Assembly (NCBI RefSeq): GCF_002257695.2
Contig: NZ_CP155571.1
Origin: Sporomusa acidovorans
Lineage (GTDB): Bacteria > Bacillota > Negativicutes > Sporomusales > Sporomusaceae
Strand: one strand, 5' to 3'
Length of the DNA: 64,000 bases
The notes beneath the pieces were generated by a model. That model did not search any database and had not been told where the DNA came from. It worked only from the letters and a program-made list of their open reading frames with translations. The position numbers and the translations under genes are program-made. How positions within the stretch are numbered: the stretch's first letter is position 1; every line of letters starts with the position of its first letter. Shown here piece by piece: positions 41,801 through 51,058 of this stretch.

Positions 41801-43491
41801 TAGCCCACTCCTTCTAACAGCATTTGATCCAGCCGGCCGCCTGGAGGAACCATCGGCAGCACATCTTCAGTCGGCGGCAAGAGCACTTCTACCAGTACCG
41901 GCCCATCCATACGCAGTACTTTGTCCAGTACAGCATCCAACTCATCGGCTTCGGCGACGCGCAATCCCGGCACCCCCATGGCCTCCGCCAATTTCACGAA
42001 ATCAGTTTTTCCCTTAATGCTGGAATGAGAATAGCGCTGACCATAGAACATGCGCTGCCATTGATGAACCATCCCCAGCACCTCATTATTCATAACAAAA
42101 ATTTTCAGCGGCAGATTATTATCAGCAACCGTCGCCAACTCCTGGCAGTTCATCATAATACTGCCATCGCCGGTAAACAGTACAACATTTTTATCAGGCA
42201 GGCTCATTTGCGCACCAATCGCCGCCGGCAAGCCATAACCCATTGTTCCCAGACCGCCTGAAGTAATATAGGAGCGCTCTCTGATAAAATTATAATATTG
42301 TGCTACCCACATTTGATGTTGTCCAACATCGGTTACAACAATCGTATTCTCTTGCGTAAGCTGACTAATCTTCTCAATGACCGCTTGCGGCATAATCTTT
42401 TTGCCGGCCTGTTTATAGGTTAACGGTTTTTCCTGCTTCCAAATTTGTACACGCTTACTCCAAACGGCAATTTTCTCGCGCCACTCTGCCGGCTTCCGGC
42501 TCGACGCCTTTTCCCAAAGCAGTGGCAGCGACCAGCGGAGATCACCGACAACCCGCATATCAGCGCGGATATTCTTATTGACTTCGGCAGGATCAATATC
42601 AAAGTGGACAATCTTAGCCTGCGGCGCAAAGTTCTGGACTAAACTGGTAACCCGGTCATCAAACCGAACGCCAATACCTAATAACAGATCACACTCGGTG
42701 GTTGCCATATTAGCCGCATAAGTGCCATGCATGCCTACCATGCCTAAATGCTGCGGCAAATCAGCTGGAATACAGCCTAATCCCATTAGGCTCGAAATGA
42801 CGGGAAAACCGGTCAAACCGGCAAGTCTGCGAAACTCGGCCGCAGTATCGGAAATTGTAACACCACCGCCAACAAAAAGGACCGGATTATGGGCTGCCAG
42901 CATAGCCTGCACAACTTGTTCCACACTTTCTACGTCACCGGCAAACAACGGGTTATACCCGCGCAAGTTAACCGTTTCCGGATAAACGAAGTCCAAAGCA
43001 GCATTAAAAACATCGCGGGAAACATCAACAACAACCGGCCCTGGACGCCCGGTCCGGGCGATATAAAAGGCTTCTTTCATAACTCTGGGCAGGTCCTGAA
43101 CCTTCTTCACCAAATAGTTGTGTTTGGTAATCGGTGTCGTGATCCCCCGGACATCCGCTTCCTGAAAAGCATCCTTGCCAATCACCCCAACCCCGACCTG
43201 TCCGGTAATGGCAACCAACGGCACCGAATCCATATAGGCAGTAGCTATACCGGTTACAAGATTCGTTGCCCCCGGACCTGATGTCGCAAAACAAACCCCG
43301 GTTTTACCCGTTGCCCGCGCATAGCCGTCGGCAGCATGCACCGCCCCTTGCTCATGCCGGGTTAAAATATGGGGAAAATTAGCTTTAAACAATGCATCAT
43401 ACAATGTTAAAACACACCCCCCCGGGTAGCCAAACACCAGATTTACGCCTTCCGCCTTCAGACACTCAATGATTGCTTCCGCACCCAACAT
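41800..43491 (-). CDS. ilvB: Acetolactate synthase large (catalytic) subunit
   Basis: A 563-residue thiamine diphosphate enzyme that condenses two pyruvates (or pyruvate and 2-oxobutyrate) in valine, leucine and isoleucine synthesis. N-terminal VFGYPGGCVLTLYDAL and HEQGAVHAADGYARATGKTGVCFATSGPGATNLVTGIATAYMDSVPLVAITGQV, the catalytic Glu in HEQGA, and the ThDP motif GDGSIMMNCQELATVADNNLPLKIFVMNN are intact. The start is either ATG 43491 or TTG 43497; the latter is better spaced (seven bases) from GGGGG. A T-box leader lies upstream. Confidence 0.95.
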   Translation of the reverse strand: MLGAEAIIECLKAEGVNLVFGYPGGCVLTLYDALFKANFPHILTRHEQGAVHAADGYARATGKTGVCFATSGPGATNLVTGIATAYMDSVPLVAITGQVGVGVIGKDAFQEADVRGITTPITKHNYLVKKVQDLPRVMKEAFYIARTGRPGPVVVDVSRDVFNAALDFVYPETVNLRGYNPLFAGDVESVEQVVQAMLAAHNPVLFVGGGVTISDTAAEFRRLAGLTGFPVISSLMGLGCIPADLPQHLGMVGMHGTYAANMATTECDLLLGIGVRFDDRVTSLVQNFAPQAKIVHFDIDPAEVNKNIRADMRVVGDLRWSLPLLWEKASSRKPAEWREKIAVWSKRVQIWKQEKPLTYKQAGKKIMPQAVIEKISQLTQENTIVVTDVGQHQMWVAQYYNFIRERSYITSGGLGTMGYGLPAAIGAQMSLPDKNVVLFTGDGSIMMNCQELATVADNNLPLKIFVMNNEVLGMVHQWQRMFYGQRYSHSSIKGKTDFVKLAEAMGVPGLRVAEADELDAVLDKVLRMDGPVLVEVLLPPTEDVLPMVPPGGRLDQMLLEGVG

Positions 43492-43532
43492 TTGCAAGCT
43501 ACTTCCCCCTTCTGGTATTTTCAAGAAAAATA

Positions 43533-43825
43533 AAAAAACCTCTGTCCCTCATTACAGGGACGGAGGTTAATCCGCGATACCACCCAAATTCTATGGCAAC
43601 AACCATAGCGCTCACCGGTACGGAGTGTAAACTCGATACCTCGCCGCAATAACGGGCGGCAATTTCTCCCAAGACTCGTTTATCTTCAAGAGAACCCGGC
43701 GTAACCTACTTAACCTTCAGCACGCAACTCGCGGATGATTTTCGTTATAGCTGATAGTGCCGGCTCACACCATTCCCGGCTCGCTGCGCCTATCACGGTA
43801 TAATTACTCTTCCGTTCATCGTCAT
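43533..43825 (-). promoter_or_regulatory. T-box leader (tRNA-sensing attenuator) of ilvBN, specifier probably Ile (AUC)
   Basis: The minus strand carries the T-box sequence TGGGTGGTATCGCG (43586-43573) followed by a terminator with arms AACCTCCGTCCC / GGGACAGAGGTT (43570-43535) and a T7 run. Upstream are the AG-rich Stem I motif GAACGGAAGAGTA (43818 leftwards) and a specifier region GAAAAUCAUCCGC near 43743-43731, in which AUC (Ile) is the likely codon. Uncharged tRNA pairing with the T-box would favour the antiterminator and switch on ilvBN when isoleucine is scarce. Confidence 0.9.
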
Positions 43826-43958
43826 TTCAATAGCTATTTATTGTTATCTTACAAAAAAAAATTCCAACTGTCAAGAATAACTGGCTATTTTTGTTACAGT
43901 TTTTCTCTTGAATTACATTTTTTCTTGATCTAACTGTAAAGATTCAGAACCTTTACTC

Positions 43959-44771
43959 CTATTCTTCCTGTTCGGGTGAATATTCCAGCAGCTTACTTTT
44001 GGGCTGATTGGCATCCAAAAGCTTAAACAACGCATTAAAGTCAGTCGTGTTGTAAATTGGTACACGCCGCAAAAGATAAACGTTGTCCCTCTCCGGAGTA
44101 TTAAGGCCGGGCAGCACGGTAAAAGCCGCTTGGTAACCGGCCGAACTTGTCGCCTCCCAGGTCCGAAGATTAAAATAGCCATACGGATAGGCAAAGAGTT
44201 CCGGAGTTTTAGCCGTCACCTGCCTAATATCCCGTTGCACATCCTGAACCTCGTGTTGCAATTCACGGCCCTCCAAAGCAGTTAAATCCCGGTGATTCAC
44301 GGAGTGCCCCCCAAAGCGAATTCCATAGGCTGACATCTCGCGCATCTGAGAACCCGACAACCGCTTATGCTTGTTAATATTTACACCTGGTACAAAAATC
44401 ACTGCCTTAAAACTATATTTTTTTAATATCGGAAAAGCATACGTGTAATTATCCTCATACCCATCATCAAAGGTAATGAGAATTGGTTTATCCGGGAGGG
44501 CAACCGGTTCCTGCCGCATGTAGGCCATAAAATCTTCCGGTGAAATGGTTTCAAAACCGGCATTTTTTAACATAACGATCTGACGCTCGAATTCTGCCGG
44601 TGTAACCGTTAAATTGGGCAAATCACTGTTGTCATCATTTATATGATGGTAGAGAAGCACGGGAATACCGTTAGAATACTGGGCATAGGCGTTAGTGGCA
44701 AACAAAACCGGCAAAATTCCAATAAGCAGGCCAATCAAGTGCTGGCATAATAATTTTTTCCAAAATTGCAT
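43959..44771 (-). CDS. Secreted polysaccharide deacetylase (NodB domain)
   Basis: A 270-residue exported protein: signal peptide (LLIGILPVLFATNAYA) then IPVLLYHHIN, PILITFDDGYEDNYTYAFPIL with the catalytic Asp and metal-binding Asp, FGGHSVNHRDLTAL with the two metal His, and FAYPYGYFNLRTW. These are motifs 1-3 of carbohydrate esterase family 4. It probably removes N-acetyl groups from peptidoglycan or a surface polysaccharide. It appears monocistronic, between ilvB and the mod operon. Confidence 0.9.
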   Translation of the reverse strand: MQFWKKLLCQHLIGLLIGILPVLFATNAYAQYSNGIPVLLYHHINDDNSDLPNLTVTPAEFERQIVMLKNAGFETISPEDFMAYMRQEPVALPDKPILITFDDGYEDNYTYAFPILKKYSFKAVIFVPGVNINKHKRLSGSQMREMSAYGIRFGGHSVNHRDLTALEGRELQHEVQDVQRDIRQVTAKTPELFAYPYGYFNLRTWEATSSAGYQAAFTVLPGLNTPERDNVYLLRRVPIYNTTDFNALFKLLDANQPKSKLLEYSPEQEE

Positions 44772-44942
44772 GTAAAATCCCTTCTCTTGTCTTGGTATCG
44801 AAAAAATTCTTCTTACAAGTTATACACTGTCTTCAGTAGAAAATGAATGTCAATGCGATTAACAATGCTAATTTCCATATAGCCTAATTCGCGAGATAAA
44901 ATAACAATCCTGCCATTAAAACAGAAGCTAGGAAGTTTTCCT

Positions 44943-44980
44943 CAAAAAAACCTTGGCTCCTGTTTAACAGAAGCCAAGGT
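44943..44980 (-). terminator. Intrinsic terminator of the mod operon
   Basis: Stem ACCTTGGCTTCTGTT/AACAGGAGCCAAGGT (one G-T pair) and a T7 run on the minus strand, six bases after the modC stop. Confidence 0.85.
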
Positions 44981-44985
44981 CCATA

Positions 44986-45669
44986 TTAACCAACATTCGG
45001 ACACTCAAGAAATTCTTTTGCCTGTAAAGAAGATTCCGCCGTTTGCCGGCCCTTCTTAATAAACAGAAACCGATCTCCCAAAGCTTTGGCCTCTGAAATA
45101 TCATGAGTTACAAGTATAAAAGGAATTTTCCAGATTCCCTGGATCTTTTTAAGTTCTGCCTGCAATTCCAGACGAGTGTCACTGTCAAGCGCCGACAGCG
45201 GTTCATCCAGGAGAAGAATAGCCGGCTCCGCCATCAGCGCCCGCGCCAGTGCCACGCGTTGCTTCTCCCCCCCTGACAACCGGTCAATAAATCTTGTTGT
45301 CAGGTGTTCAATGTGGAGCAGTCCCAACAATCTTTCGTAGAGTTCGTTTGTTGTATGGTTATGCTGTTTGACACCATACCAGATATTTTTTCTTACATCC
45401 ATGTGAGGAAACAGGGCAAATTCCTGGAACATATAGCCCACACGCCGCAGTTGTGGAGGAACAAACGTTTTCGTCGTCGAAGAAAACAAAATACACTCGT
45501 TATGAATAATGGTTCCCTCATCCGGTCGCAGTAGGCCAGCAATAGCCCGTAAAATGGTGGTCTTGCCCGCCCCCGAATGGCCAATTAAAACCAAGATGTT
45601 ATTTTCAACAGTAAACTGAACGTCCAAAGTAAAGTCTGCCAGCTTCTTTTTTATTGCTACCTGCAACAT
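44986..45669 (-). CDS. modC: Molybdate ABC transporter ATP-binding protein ModC (short form)
   Basis: A 227-residue ABC ATPase: Walker A GHSGAGKTTIL, Q-loop FQEFALFPHMDV, signature LSGGEKQRVALARALM, Walker B ILLLDEPLSALD, H-loop VTHDISEA. It lacks the C-terminal TOBE/Mop domain of E. coli ModC, so regulation by molybdate binding must differ. Its place right after modB and near modA gives the specificity; tungstate transport is also possible. AAGGGGAG lies eight bases before the ATG. Confidence 0.9.
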   Translation of the reverse strand: MLQVAIKKKLADFTLDVQFTVENNILVLIGHSGAGKTTILRAIAGLLRPDEGTIIHNECILFSSTTKTFVPPQLRRVGYMFQEFALFPHMDVRKNIWYGVKQHNHTTNELYERLLGLLHIEHLTTRFIDRLSGGEKQRVALARALMAEPAILLLDEPLSALDSDTRLELQAELKKIQGIWKIPFILVTHDISEAKALGDRFLFIKKGRQTAESSLQAKEFLECPNVG

Positions 45670-45670
45670 G

Positions 45671-46360
45671 TTAAAACACTCCCCTTACGGACGACGATTC
45701 ACCACTGCGCCTTTTTGACCAAATATTAAGCCCCAAAATAAGGCAAAAGGTAATCCCGCTGATAATGAGCACGTACGCGCCGGCCATCGTCAAATCATTA
45801 GCCTCGGCCGCAAAATAAATAGCCAAAGGAATGGTTTGGGTTTTACCGGGAATATTGCCGGCCACCATAATGGTTGCACCAAATTCGCCTAACGCCCGGG
45901 CAAAAGACAATACCATTCCTGATATCAATCCCGGCCAGGATAAAGGGATGGTTATTGTCCGAAATACTTTCCAGGTACTGGCACCCAGCGTACGGGCGGC
46001 ATCCTCAAGATTGTGGTCGACTCCCTGAAAAGCCGCCTTGGTGCTATGGTACATCAGCGGAAAAGAAACCACCGTAGCCGCTAGTATAGCAGCGTAAGGA
46101 GTAAAGACAATCTGTGTATGAAAAGCTTCTGAAAGTAACTTTCCTATCGGTCCCTGCTTCCCAATGAGTACCAGTAAAACAAAGCCGGTTACAACAGGCG
46201 GCAACACCAGCGGCAAGGCAAACAGGGCTTCCAGCGCGCTTTTGCCGGGAAACTCAAACCTGCGCATCACATAAGCGGCAGCTACTCCAAAAATAAAGAC
46301 AAAAATCAGCGAAACAAGCGCAACCTTAACCGATAATAGGACTGGCTGCCATTCTAGCAC
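45671..46360 (-). CDS. modB: Molybdate ABC transporter permease ModB
   Basis: A 229-residue permease with about five to six spans and the ModB/CysT-type cytoplasmic loop EDAARTLGASTWKVFRTITIPLSWPGLISG (the EAA motif that docks on the ATPase), followed by SFARALGEFGATIMVAGNIPGKTQTIPLAIY, which is highly characteristic of ModB. The start is probably GTG 46360. It is separated from modA by 51 bases and from modC by one base. Confidence 0.93.
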   Translation of the reverse strand: MLEWQPVLLSVKVALVSLIFVFIFGVAAAYVMRRFEFPGKSALEALFALPLVLPPVVTGFVLLVLIGKQGPIGKLLSEAFHTQIVFTPYAAILAATVVSFPLMYHSTKAAFQGVDHNLEDAARTLGASTWKVFRTITIPLSWPGLISGMVLSFARALGEFGATIMVAGNIPGKTQTIPLAIYFAAEANDLTMAGAYVLIISGITFCLILGLNIWSKRRSGESSSVRGVF

Positions 46361-46411
46361 AACATCACCTGCTTTACCTGTTTACTCCCGGGATATCAGC
46401 AACCCGTCCTG

Positions 46412-47224
46412 TTATTTGCCCATAACAAAGCCATATTTTTCAAAAACGGCTTTACTTTCCGCACTAAATAGATACGCAAGAAAATCCTCTGACGCCTTCT
46501 GCTGTTTCGTACCGGTGGTTATGGCAGCCGGATAAACGATCGGCTGATGACTGCCTTCCGGCGCAACAGCAGCAATTTTTACCTTGTCACTGGATGTTGC
46601 ATCTGTTTGATACACAATGCCTGCTTCTACGTTGCCGGTTTCCGTATATGCCAAAACAGTACGGACATCTTTCGCAAATACAACTTTCTCTTTCACTTTG
46701 TCCCACAACCCGAGTTTTTGCAGCACCTGCTGCGCATACTGACCGGCAGGCACCGTAGCAGTCTCACCCAGTGCAATCTTTTGCACAGAACCCTGGACGA
46801 GGTCTTCCAATTTAGTTATGTTCAGTTTTGTTTCTTTGGGTACAACAACAACCAACTTATTTTCGACCAAGTTTTTGCGGGTAGCTTTATTCATCAGGTT
46901 CTTAGCTTCCAGCTCGTCCATCTGCTTGGGAGCAGCCGAAATAAAAATATCGGCAGGCGCCCCCTGCTCGATTTGTTTCTGGAGACTGCCGGATGCACCA
47001 AGATTATAGACAAGTTTTATATTAGGATTTTTCGCCTGGTAGTTGTTCTGAATCTCCGCCAGCGCATCCTTAAGACTCACTGCTGCCGACACGTTGATTT
47101 CAATTGGCTGAGTCTGCTGTGCGGCCGGTGGATTCTGTTGGCCGCTGCCGCAGCCAACAAGAGCAAAAACACTGAATACAACCAAAGCCAACATAGCCAA
47201 TACTCTTGAATTAATCATCCTCAC
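46412..47224 (-). CDS. modA: Molybdate-binding lipoprotein ModA
   Basis: A 270-residue extracytoplasmic binding lipoprotein: lipobox LVGC with Cys25, then INVSAAVSLKDALAEIQNNYQ, YNLGASGSLQKQIEQGAPADIFISAAPKQMDELE, which is the ModA oxyanion-binding pattern, and VEAGIVYQTDATSSDKV near the C-terminus. It captures molybdate or tungstate for ModBC. The GTG at 47224 is eight bases after GGGGG; ATG 47218 is the alternative. It is divergent from the regulator gene at 47383. Confidence 0.94.
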   Translation of the reverse strand: MRMINSRVLAMLALVVFSVFALVGCGSGQQNPPAAQQTQPIEINVSAAVSLKDALAEIQNNYQAKNPNIKLVYNLGASGSLQKQIEQGAPADIFISAAPKQMDELEAKNLMNKATRKNLVENKLVVVVPKETKLNITKLEDLVQGSVQKIALGETATVPAGQYAQQVLQKLGLWDKVKEKVVFAKDVRTVLAYTETGNVEAGIVYQTDATSSDKVKIAAVAPEGSHQPIVYPAAITTGTKQQKASEDFLAYLFSAESKAVFEKYGFVMGK

Positions 47225-47303
47225 TTTCCCATCCCCCTTAGATCATTGAATTTTAAATAAAAGCAAACATAAACTAATAAAAACCACATACTCCTATGGT
47301 GTT

Positions 47304-47333
47304 ATTATAGTATTTGTTGTATGATATTGACAA
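47304..47333 (-). promoter_or_regulatory. Promoter of modABC
   Basis: Minus strand TTGTCA (47333-47328), 18-base spacer, TATAAT (47309-47304), about 80 bases before modA. The complementary strand has TTGACA at 47327-47332 pointing toward the divergent regulator, so the two promoters overlap and could share one operator. Confidence 0.7.
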
Positions 47334-47382
47334 GGGCTTAACCAGTAATTAACTCAACTTTTTTTTATAGAGGTGCATACAT

Positions 47383-48315
47383 ATGAGTGATACGACTTCC
47401 TATACTCCCGAAGAAGTTGCCAAAATTCTAAAGATTTCCCGCTTCACTGTTTACGAAATGATTAAGCGTGGGGATCTTGCCGCCTATCATATTGGACGCA
47501 AAGTCCGAGTGGAAGCGCCTGATTTGGAAAACTATATTCAAAAATCAAAAAAAAATACTCTAGCTCCGTCTACTGCCGCCCAACCGTCCGAGCAAGCGGC
47601 CATTGAGCCTGACAGCCTGATTCTTTGCGGCCAGGATATTATTTTGGATATATTAATCCGCAATATAGAGAAAGCCATGCCCCAAATTCGCTGCTTTCGC
47701 AATTATTCCGGCAGCATAGATGGATTATTGGCCCTCTATCGCGGAACGGTCAACGCCACCGCGGTACACTTATGGGACAGCGACACCGATACCTATAACA
47801 TCCCCTATGTTCGCAGATTTTTACCCGGACACCGCACCATGGTGTATAACCTGGCCTCCCGCAATACCGGTTTCTATGTTGCCAAAAGCAATCCCAAAGC
47901 TATTAGCACCTGGAAAGACCTAACCCGTCCTGACGTAAAACTCATTAATCGTGAACGCGGTTCCGGCGCAAGGGTTTTATTGGATGAAATGCTTCATGTA
48001 CTGGATATTGATTGCCGGCAGGTTAGGGGTTACGCTCAAGAAGAGACAAGCCATCTGGCAATTGCCAGTTATGTGGCCAGAGGCGAAGCCGATGTCGGCA
48101 TTGGCATTGAAAAAGCCGCTTTGCAAGTTGACGGGGTTGATTTCATTCTGCAAAAGAAAGAGCGCTATGATATCGTCTTCCGCAAAGAAGACGCTGATAA
48201 GCCTCCATTTAAAACTCTCCTTTCCATCATTCGCTCCGAAACATTCCGCAATGAAGTGGCCGGCATGGGCGGCTATGACCTATCGCATACCGGCGAACTG
48301 ATGGCAAGTATATGA
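47383..48315 (+). CDS. One-component regulator: excisionase-type HTH fused to a periplasmic-binding-protein-like domain
   Basis: A 310-residue cytosolic protein. Residues about 5-55 are a MerR/excisionase-type HTH (YTPEEVAKILKISRFTVYEMIKRGDLAAYHIGRKVRVEAPDLENYI); residues about 85-305 are a PBP-like domain (GLLALYRGTVNATAVHLWD, DVKLINRERGSGARVLLDEML, EETSHLAIASYVARGEADVGIGIEKAA), of the type seen in ModE-like regulators and molybdate-responsive proteins in which it binds the oxyanion or molybdopterin. Facing modABC across 158 bases, it very likely controls them. The molybdate link is inferred from position; the fold is well supported. Confidence 0.88.
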   Translation: MSDTTSYTPEEVAKILKISRFTVYEMIKRGDLAAYHIGRKVRVEAPDLENYIQKSKKNTLAPSTAAQPSEQAAIEPDSLILCGQDIILDILIRNIEKAMPQIRCFRNYSGSIDGLLALYRGTVNATAVHLWDSDTDTYNIPYVRRFLPGHRTMVYNLASRNTGFYVAKSNPKAISTWKDLTRPDVKLINRERGSGARVLLDEMLHVLDIDCRQVRGYAQEETSHLAIASYVARGEADVGIGIEKAALQVDGVDFILQKKERYDIVFRKEDADKPPFKTLLSIIRSETFRNEVAGMGGYDLSHTGELMASI

Positions 48316-48358
48316 GCCTGCACTATGCATTCAACTTATAATTCATTTCAGATAAAAA

Positions 48359-48385
48359 GAAAGTCCGTACGGACTTTCTTTTTTT
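48359..48385 (+). terminator. Intrinsic terminator of the regulator gene
   Basis: The perfect palindrome GAAAGTCCGTACGGACTTTC followed by a T-run; 43 bases after the stop. Confidence 0.8.
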
Positions 48386-48858
48386 ATATTATCAAAAGAC
48401 AAATGACGCTAACCGCCGCCTATTCAACATAACTAAAGCTGGTAAAAGATTTGGTGAAGTAGCTTTTGGGGTCGAATCATAAGCAATCTATAATAATTTT
48501 GGAATGTATGAATCCCAAGATTTAAGGATACCTACCCCTTAGCAGCAAAAAACTTTAGCCTTTTTCACTCCTTTATTGGCTTATATTCATCATAGTTTGA
48601 ACAAACGCTCCCCGTGGCAGCATGCTATTTAAAAAACCAATAACTTCCACCTACACAAACCAATAAAACCATTGATGCTTTATATCTATATTATAGATAA
48701 TCCACTTAATATCACGTAATAGAGAGATATCTTCAATTAAACAATGATATTTTAACTTTATAGTTAAATTTAGCTGTTTTTGTTGATTTTTCAGCTTTGC
48801 CATGATATATTAATTACAGTAATAAAAAAAATTTAACAAATAAGGAGTGTTGATCATC
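48386..48858 (+). other. Intergenic leader before mop, with a promoter
   Basis: About 470 bases with no credible frame. TTGATT (48783-48788), a 17-base spacer and TATATT (48806-48811) form a probable promoter for mop, about 40 bases before its ATG. The palindrome TTTAACTTTATAGTTAAA just upstream (about 48750-48767) is a possible operator. I see no molybdenum-cofactor riboswitch. Confidence 0.5.
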
Positions 48859-49062
48859 ATGAAAATTAGTGGAAGAAACAAATTGGAAGCTACCGTAAAA
48901 GAGGTTATCAAAGGCGCCGTTATGGCCAAAGTCGTTATGGATTACAAAGGCACTGAACTGGTAGCTGCCATTACCGTGGATTCTGTAGAAGACTTGAACC
49001 TCGCTCCTGGAGATAAAGTTACCGCATTGGTAAAAGCTACCGAAATGATGGTAATGAAATAA
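48859..49062 (+). CDS. mop: Molbindin (Mop domain), molybdate-binding protein
   Basis: A 67-residue single TOBE/Mop domain: MKISGRNKLEATVKEVIKGAVMAKVVMDYKGTELVAAITVDSVEDLNLAPGDKVTALVKATEMMV. This is the classic molbindin sequence, including SARNxLxGxV-like SGRNKLEATV and the LxLxxGDxVxALVKAT end. Such proteins form hexamers that store molybdate or tungstate in the cytosol. The ATG at 48859 follows AAGGAG by 11 bases. It is near but transcribed apart from modABC, which complements a ModC without its own Mop domain. Confidence 0.93.
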   Translation: MKISGRNKLEATVKEVIKGAVMAKVVMDYKGTELVAAITVDSVEDLNLAPGDKVTALVKATEMMVMK

Positions 49063-49094
49063 TTTTTTCCCTGCTCGCAGTGCGAATTCCATTG

Positions 49095-49144
49095 AAAAAA
49101 GCAGCCTGAACCTTGTTTCCATAAGGTTCAGGCTGCTTTTTTTT
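49095..49144. terminator. Bidirectional terminator between mop and fhs
   Basis: Perfect 14-bp stem GCAGCCTGAACCTT/AAGGTTCAGGCTGC with a T8 run on the plus strand and a T6 run on the minus strand; it can end both convergent genes. Confidence 0.88.
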
Positions 49145-49217
49145 CGAAGGCAGGGCAGTTCAATGAAATTTACTCATAACTCCGACAGGAAACGGCTTTA
49201 TGATAACGTTACTATAC

Positions 49218-50978
49218 TTAGAACAGGCCGCTAACCTTACCGGTATTCACATCAACATCAATGCGGCGGTAAGCAGGATCAGAGCTGGTTCCCGGCATTA
49301 AGCTGATTGCGCCGGCCATCGGACAGAGGAATTTAGCGCCGCCATAGACCAAAATGTCGCGGATCGGCAGTCTCCAGCCTTTCGGAACACCTTTCCAGGT
49401 AGGTTCATGCGACAAGGACAGGTGACTCTTAACCATCATGGTGCAATAATCGGCATATTTCGGATCGGCTTCGAATCTTTGGGCTTTTTCCTGAGCCAGC
49501 GGCGCCCAGTCAACGCCGTCAGCACCGTAGACTTCCTTGGCAATCATTTCTACGCGTTGACGCAGCGGCATTTCCAGCGGATACAGATACTTAAAGTTAA
49601 CTTCTTCTTTACAGGCATCCATTACAGCGTCAGCCAGATCAAGCGCACCGTCGCCGCCTTTGAGCCAATGCTGGGAAACCGCGGCCCGGGCACCGGCCTG
49701 TTCGGCGATTCTCTTAACCAAGGCATGTTCGGCCGGCGTATCGGTGTAGAACGCATTAATACATACTACCGGTTTGATTCCGGATTTTTTGATCATGTTG
49801 ATCAAATGTACCATGTTTTCGCAGCCTTTTTCGAGCAGGCCCAGGTTTTCCTTGGTATATTCGTCAGGCAACGGACGGCCCGGTATAACGGTAGGTCCAC
49901 CACCATGCATCTTGAGCGCGCGCACGGTAGCTACCAGGATCGATACATTGGGTTTGAGTCCGCTCAGGCGGCATTTAACGTTCCAGAATTTCTCGAAGCC
50001 GATATCAGCAGCAAAACCGGACTCTGTAATATGATAATCGAAGCATTTCAAGCCGATGCGGTCGGCAATGATGGAGGACTGGCCGATGGCAATGTTGGCA
50101 AACGGGCCGGCATGTACGAAGCAAGGCTGGCCTTCAACGGTTGCGCACAGGGTCGGATTAACCGTATTACGCATCCAGGCGGTCATAGCGCCGTCCACTT
50201 CCAGGTCACCGGTGGTTACCGGCTGGCCTTGTTTGTTGTAGGCAACTACGATATGTTTGAACCGTTCCCGCATGTCGGCCAAATCTTTGGCAACAGCCAG
50301 GATTGCCATTAATTCGGAGCCAACGGCAATCCCGAATTTGGACTGCATCATGAAACCGTCTTTTTTACCGCCAATACCCATGATGATATTGCGCAGGCCC
50401 TGGGCGGCAAAGTCAATAACCCAGCCCATTTCAATATTTTTCGGGTCAATATCAAGTCTCTTCAAGTTTCTTTTTGCCAACTCGGCGTCGGTGTAGTTGG
50501 CTTCATGCTGCATTCTGGCGTTGAGGGCAACCATCGCCAGATTGTGCGCATTCATGATGTCGTTAATGTCGCCGGTCAAGCCAAGCGAGAACTCGGTCAT
50601 CGGAATTAACAGCGCGTTGCCGCCGCCGGCTGCCGTACCTTTTACGTTCATGGTAGGTCCGCCGGAAGGCTGCCGCAAGGCACCGCCGACGTTTACGCCG
50701 CGTTTGCCGAGACCTTCCATAATACCGATTGAAGTTGTTGACTTGCCTTCGCCAAGTGGGGTAGGAGTAATGGCAGTTACCTCAATGTATTTACCATCGG
50801 GCTTATTTTTCAGACGGTCAATTACCTTTAAGAAATCAACTTTTGGCGTTCTGCCGTAAGGAATAATCTCATCCTTTTGCAGTCCCATCATTTCCATGTA
50901 TTTCTCTGTGGATGGTATGTTACCCTCTGCCGCTTCGGCAATTTGCCAGTCTTTCAATACTGTAGGATCCCAAGCCAT
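49218..50978 (-). CDS. fhs: Formate--tetrahydrofolate ligase
   Basis: A 586-residue formyl-THF synthetase. Conserved segments: YIEVTAITPTPLGEGKSTTSIGIMEGL (P-loop), LRQPSGGPTMNVKGTAAGGGNALLIPMTEFSLGLTGDINDIMNAHNL, FVHAGPFANIAIGQSSIIAD, VCINAFYTDTPAE and the C-terminal PTWKGVPKGWRLPIRDILVYGGAKFLCPMAGAISLMPGTSSDPAYRRIDVD. It makes 10-formyl-THF from formate and ATP, the first tetrahydrofolate step of the methyl branch of the Wood-Ljungdahl pathway in acetogens. It is longer than the usual ~556 residues, mainly through an N-terminal extension. AAAGGAGGA precedes the ATG. A structured element lies upstream. Confidence 0.96.
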   Translation of the reverse strand: MAWDPTVLKDWQIAEAAEGNIPSTEKYMEMMGLQKDEIIPYGRTPKVDFLKVIDRLKNKPDGKYIEVTAITPTPLGEGKSTTSIGIMEGLGKRGVNVGGALRQPSGGPTMNVKGTAAGGGNALLIPMTEFSLGLTGDINDIMNAHNLAMVALNARMQHEANYTDAELAKRNLKRLDIDPKNIEMGWVIDFAAQGLRNIIMGIGGKKDGFMMQSKFGIAVGSELMAILAVAKDLADMRERFKHIVVAYNKQGQPVTTGDLEVDGAMTAWMRNTVNPTLCATVEGQPCFVHAGPFANIAIGQSSIIADRIGLKCFDYHITESGFAADIGFEKFWNVKCRLSGLKPNVSILVATVRALKMHGGGPTVIPGRPLPDEYTKENLGLLEKGCENMVHLINMIKKSGIKPVVCINAFYTDTPAEHALVKRIAEQAGARAAVSQHWLKGGDGALDLADAVMDACKEEVNFKYLYPLEMPLRQRVEMIAKEVYGADGVDWAPLAQEKAQRFEADPKYADYCTMMVKSHLSLSHEPTWKGVPKGWRLPIRDILVYGGAKFLCPMAGAISLMPGTSSDPAYRRIDVDVNTGKVSGLF

Positions 50979-51058
50979 AATAATAAATCCTCCTTTTTTT
51001 GTCTGCTTTATTGAGTACTGCGAGTATCACTTCATCAAGACTTTTTTGAGCACCTCCC

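Noticed and set aside
46547..47209. Plus-strand frame of 220 codons over modA
   Set aside because: Antisense to modA, Cys/His-rich composition typical of a mirror frame.
48814..49122. Minus-strand frame of 102 codons covering mop
   Set aside because: The plus-strand Mop protein has clear homology and a Shine-Dalgarno; the minus frame crosses its terminator.
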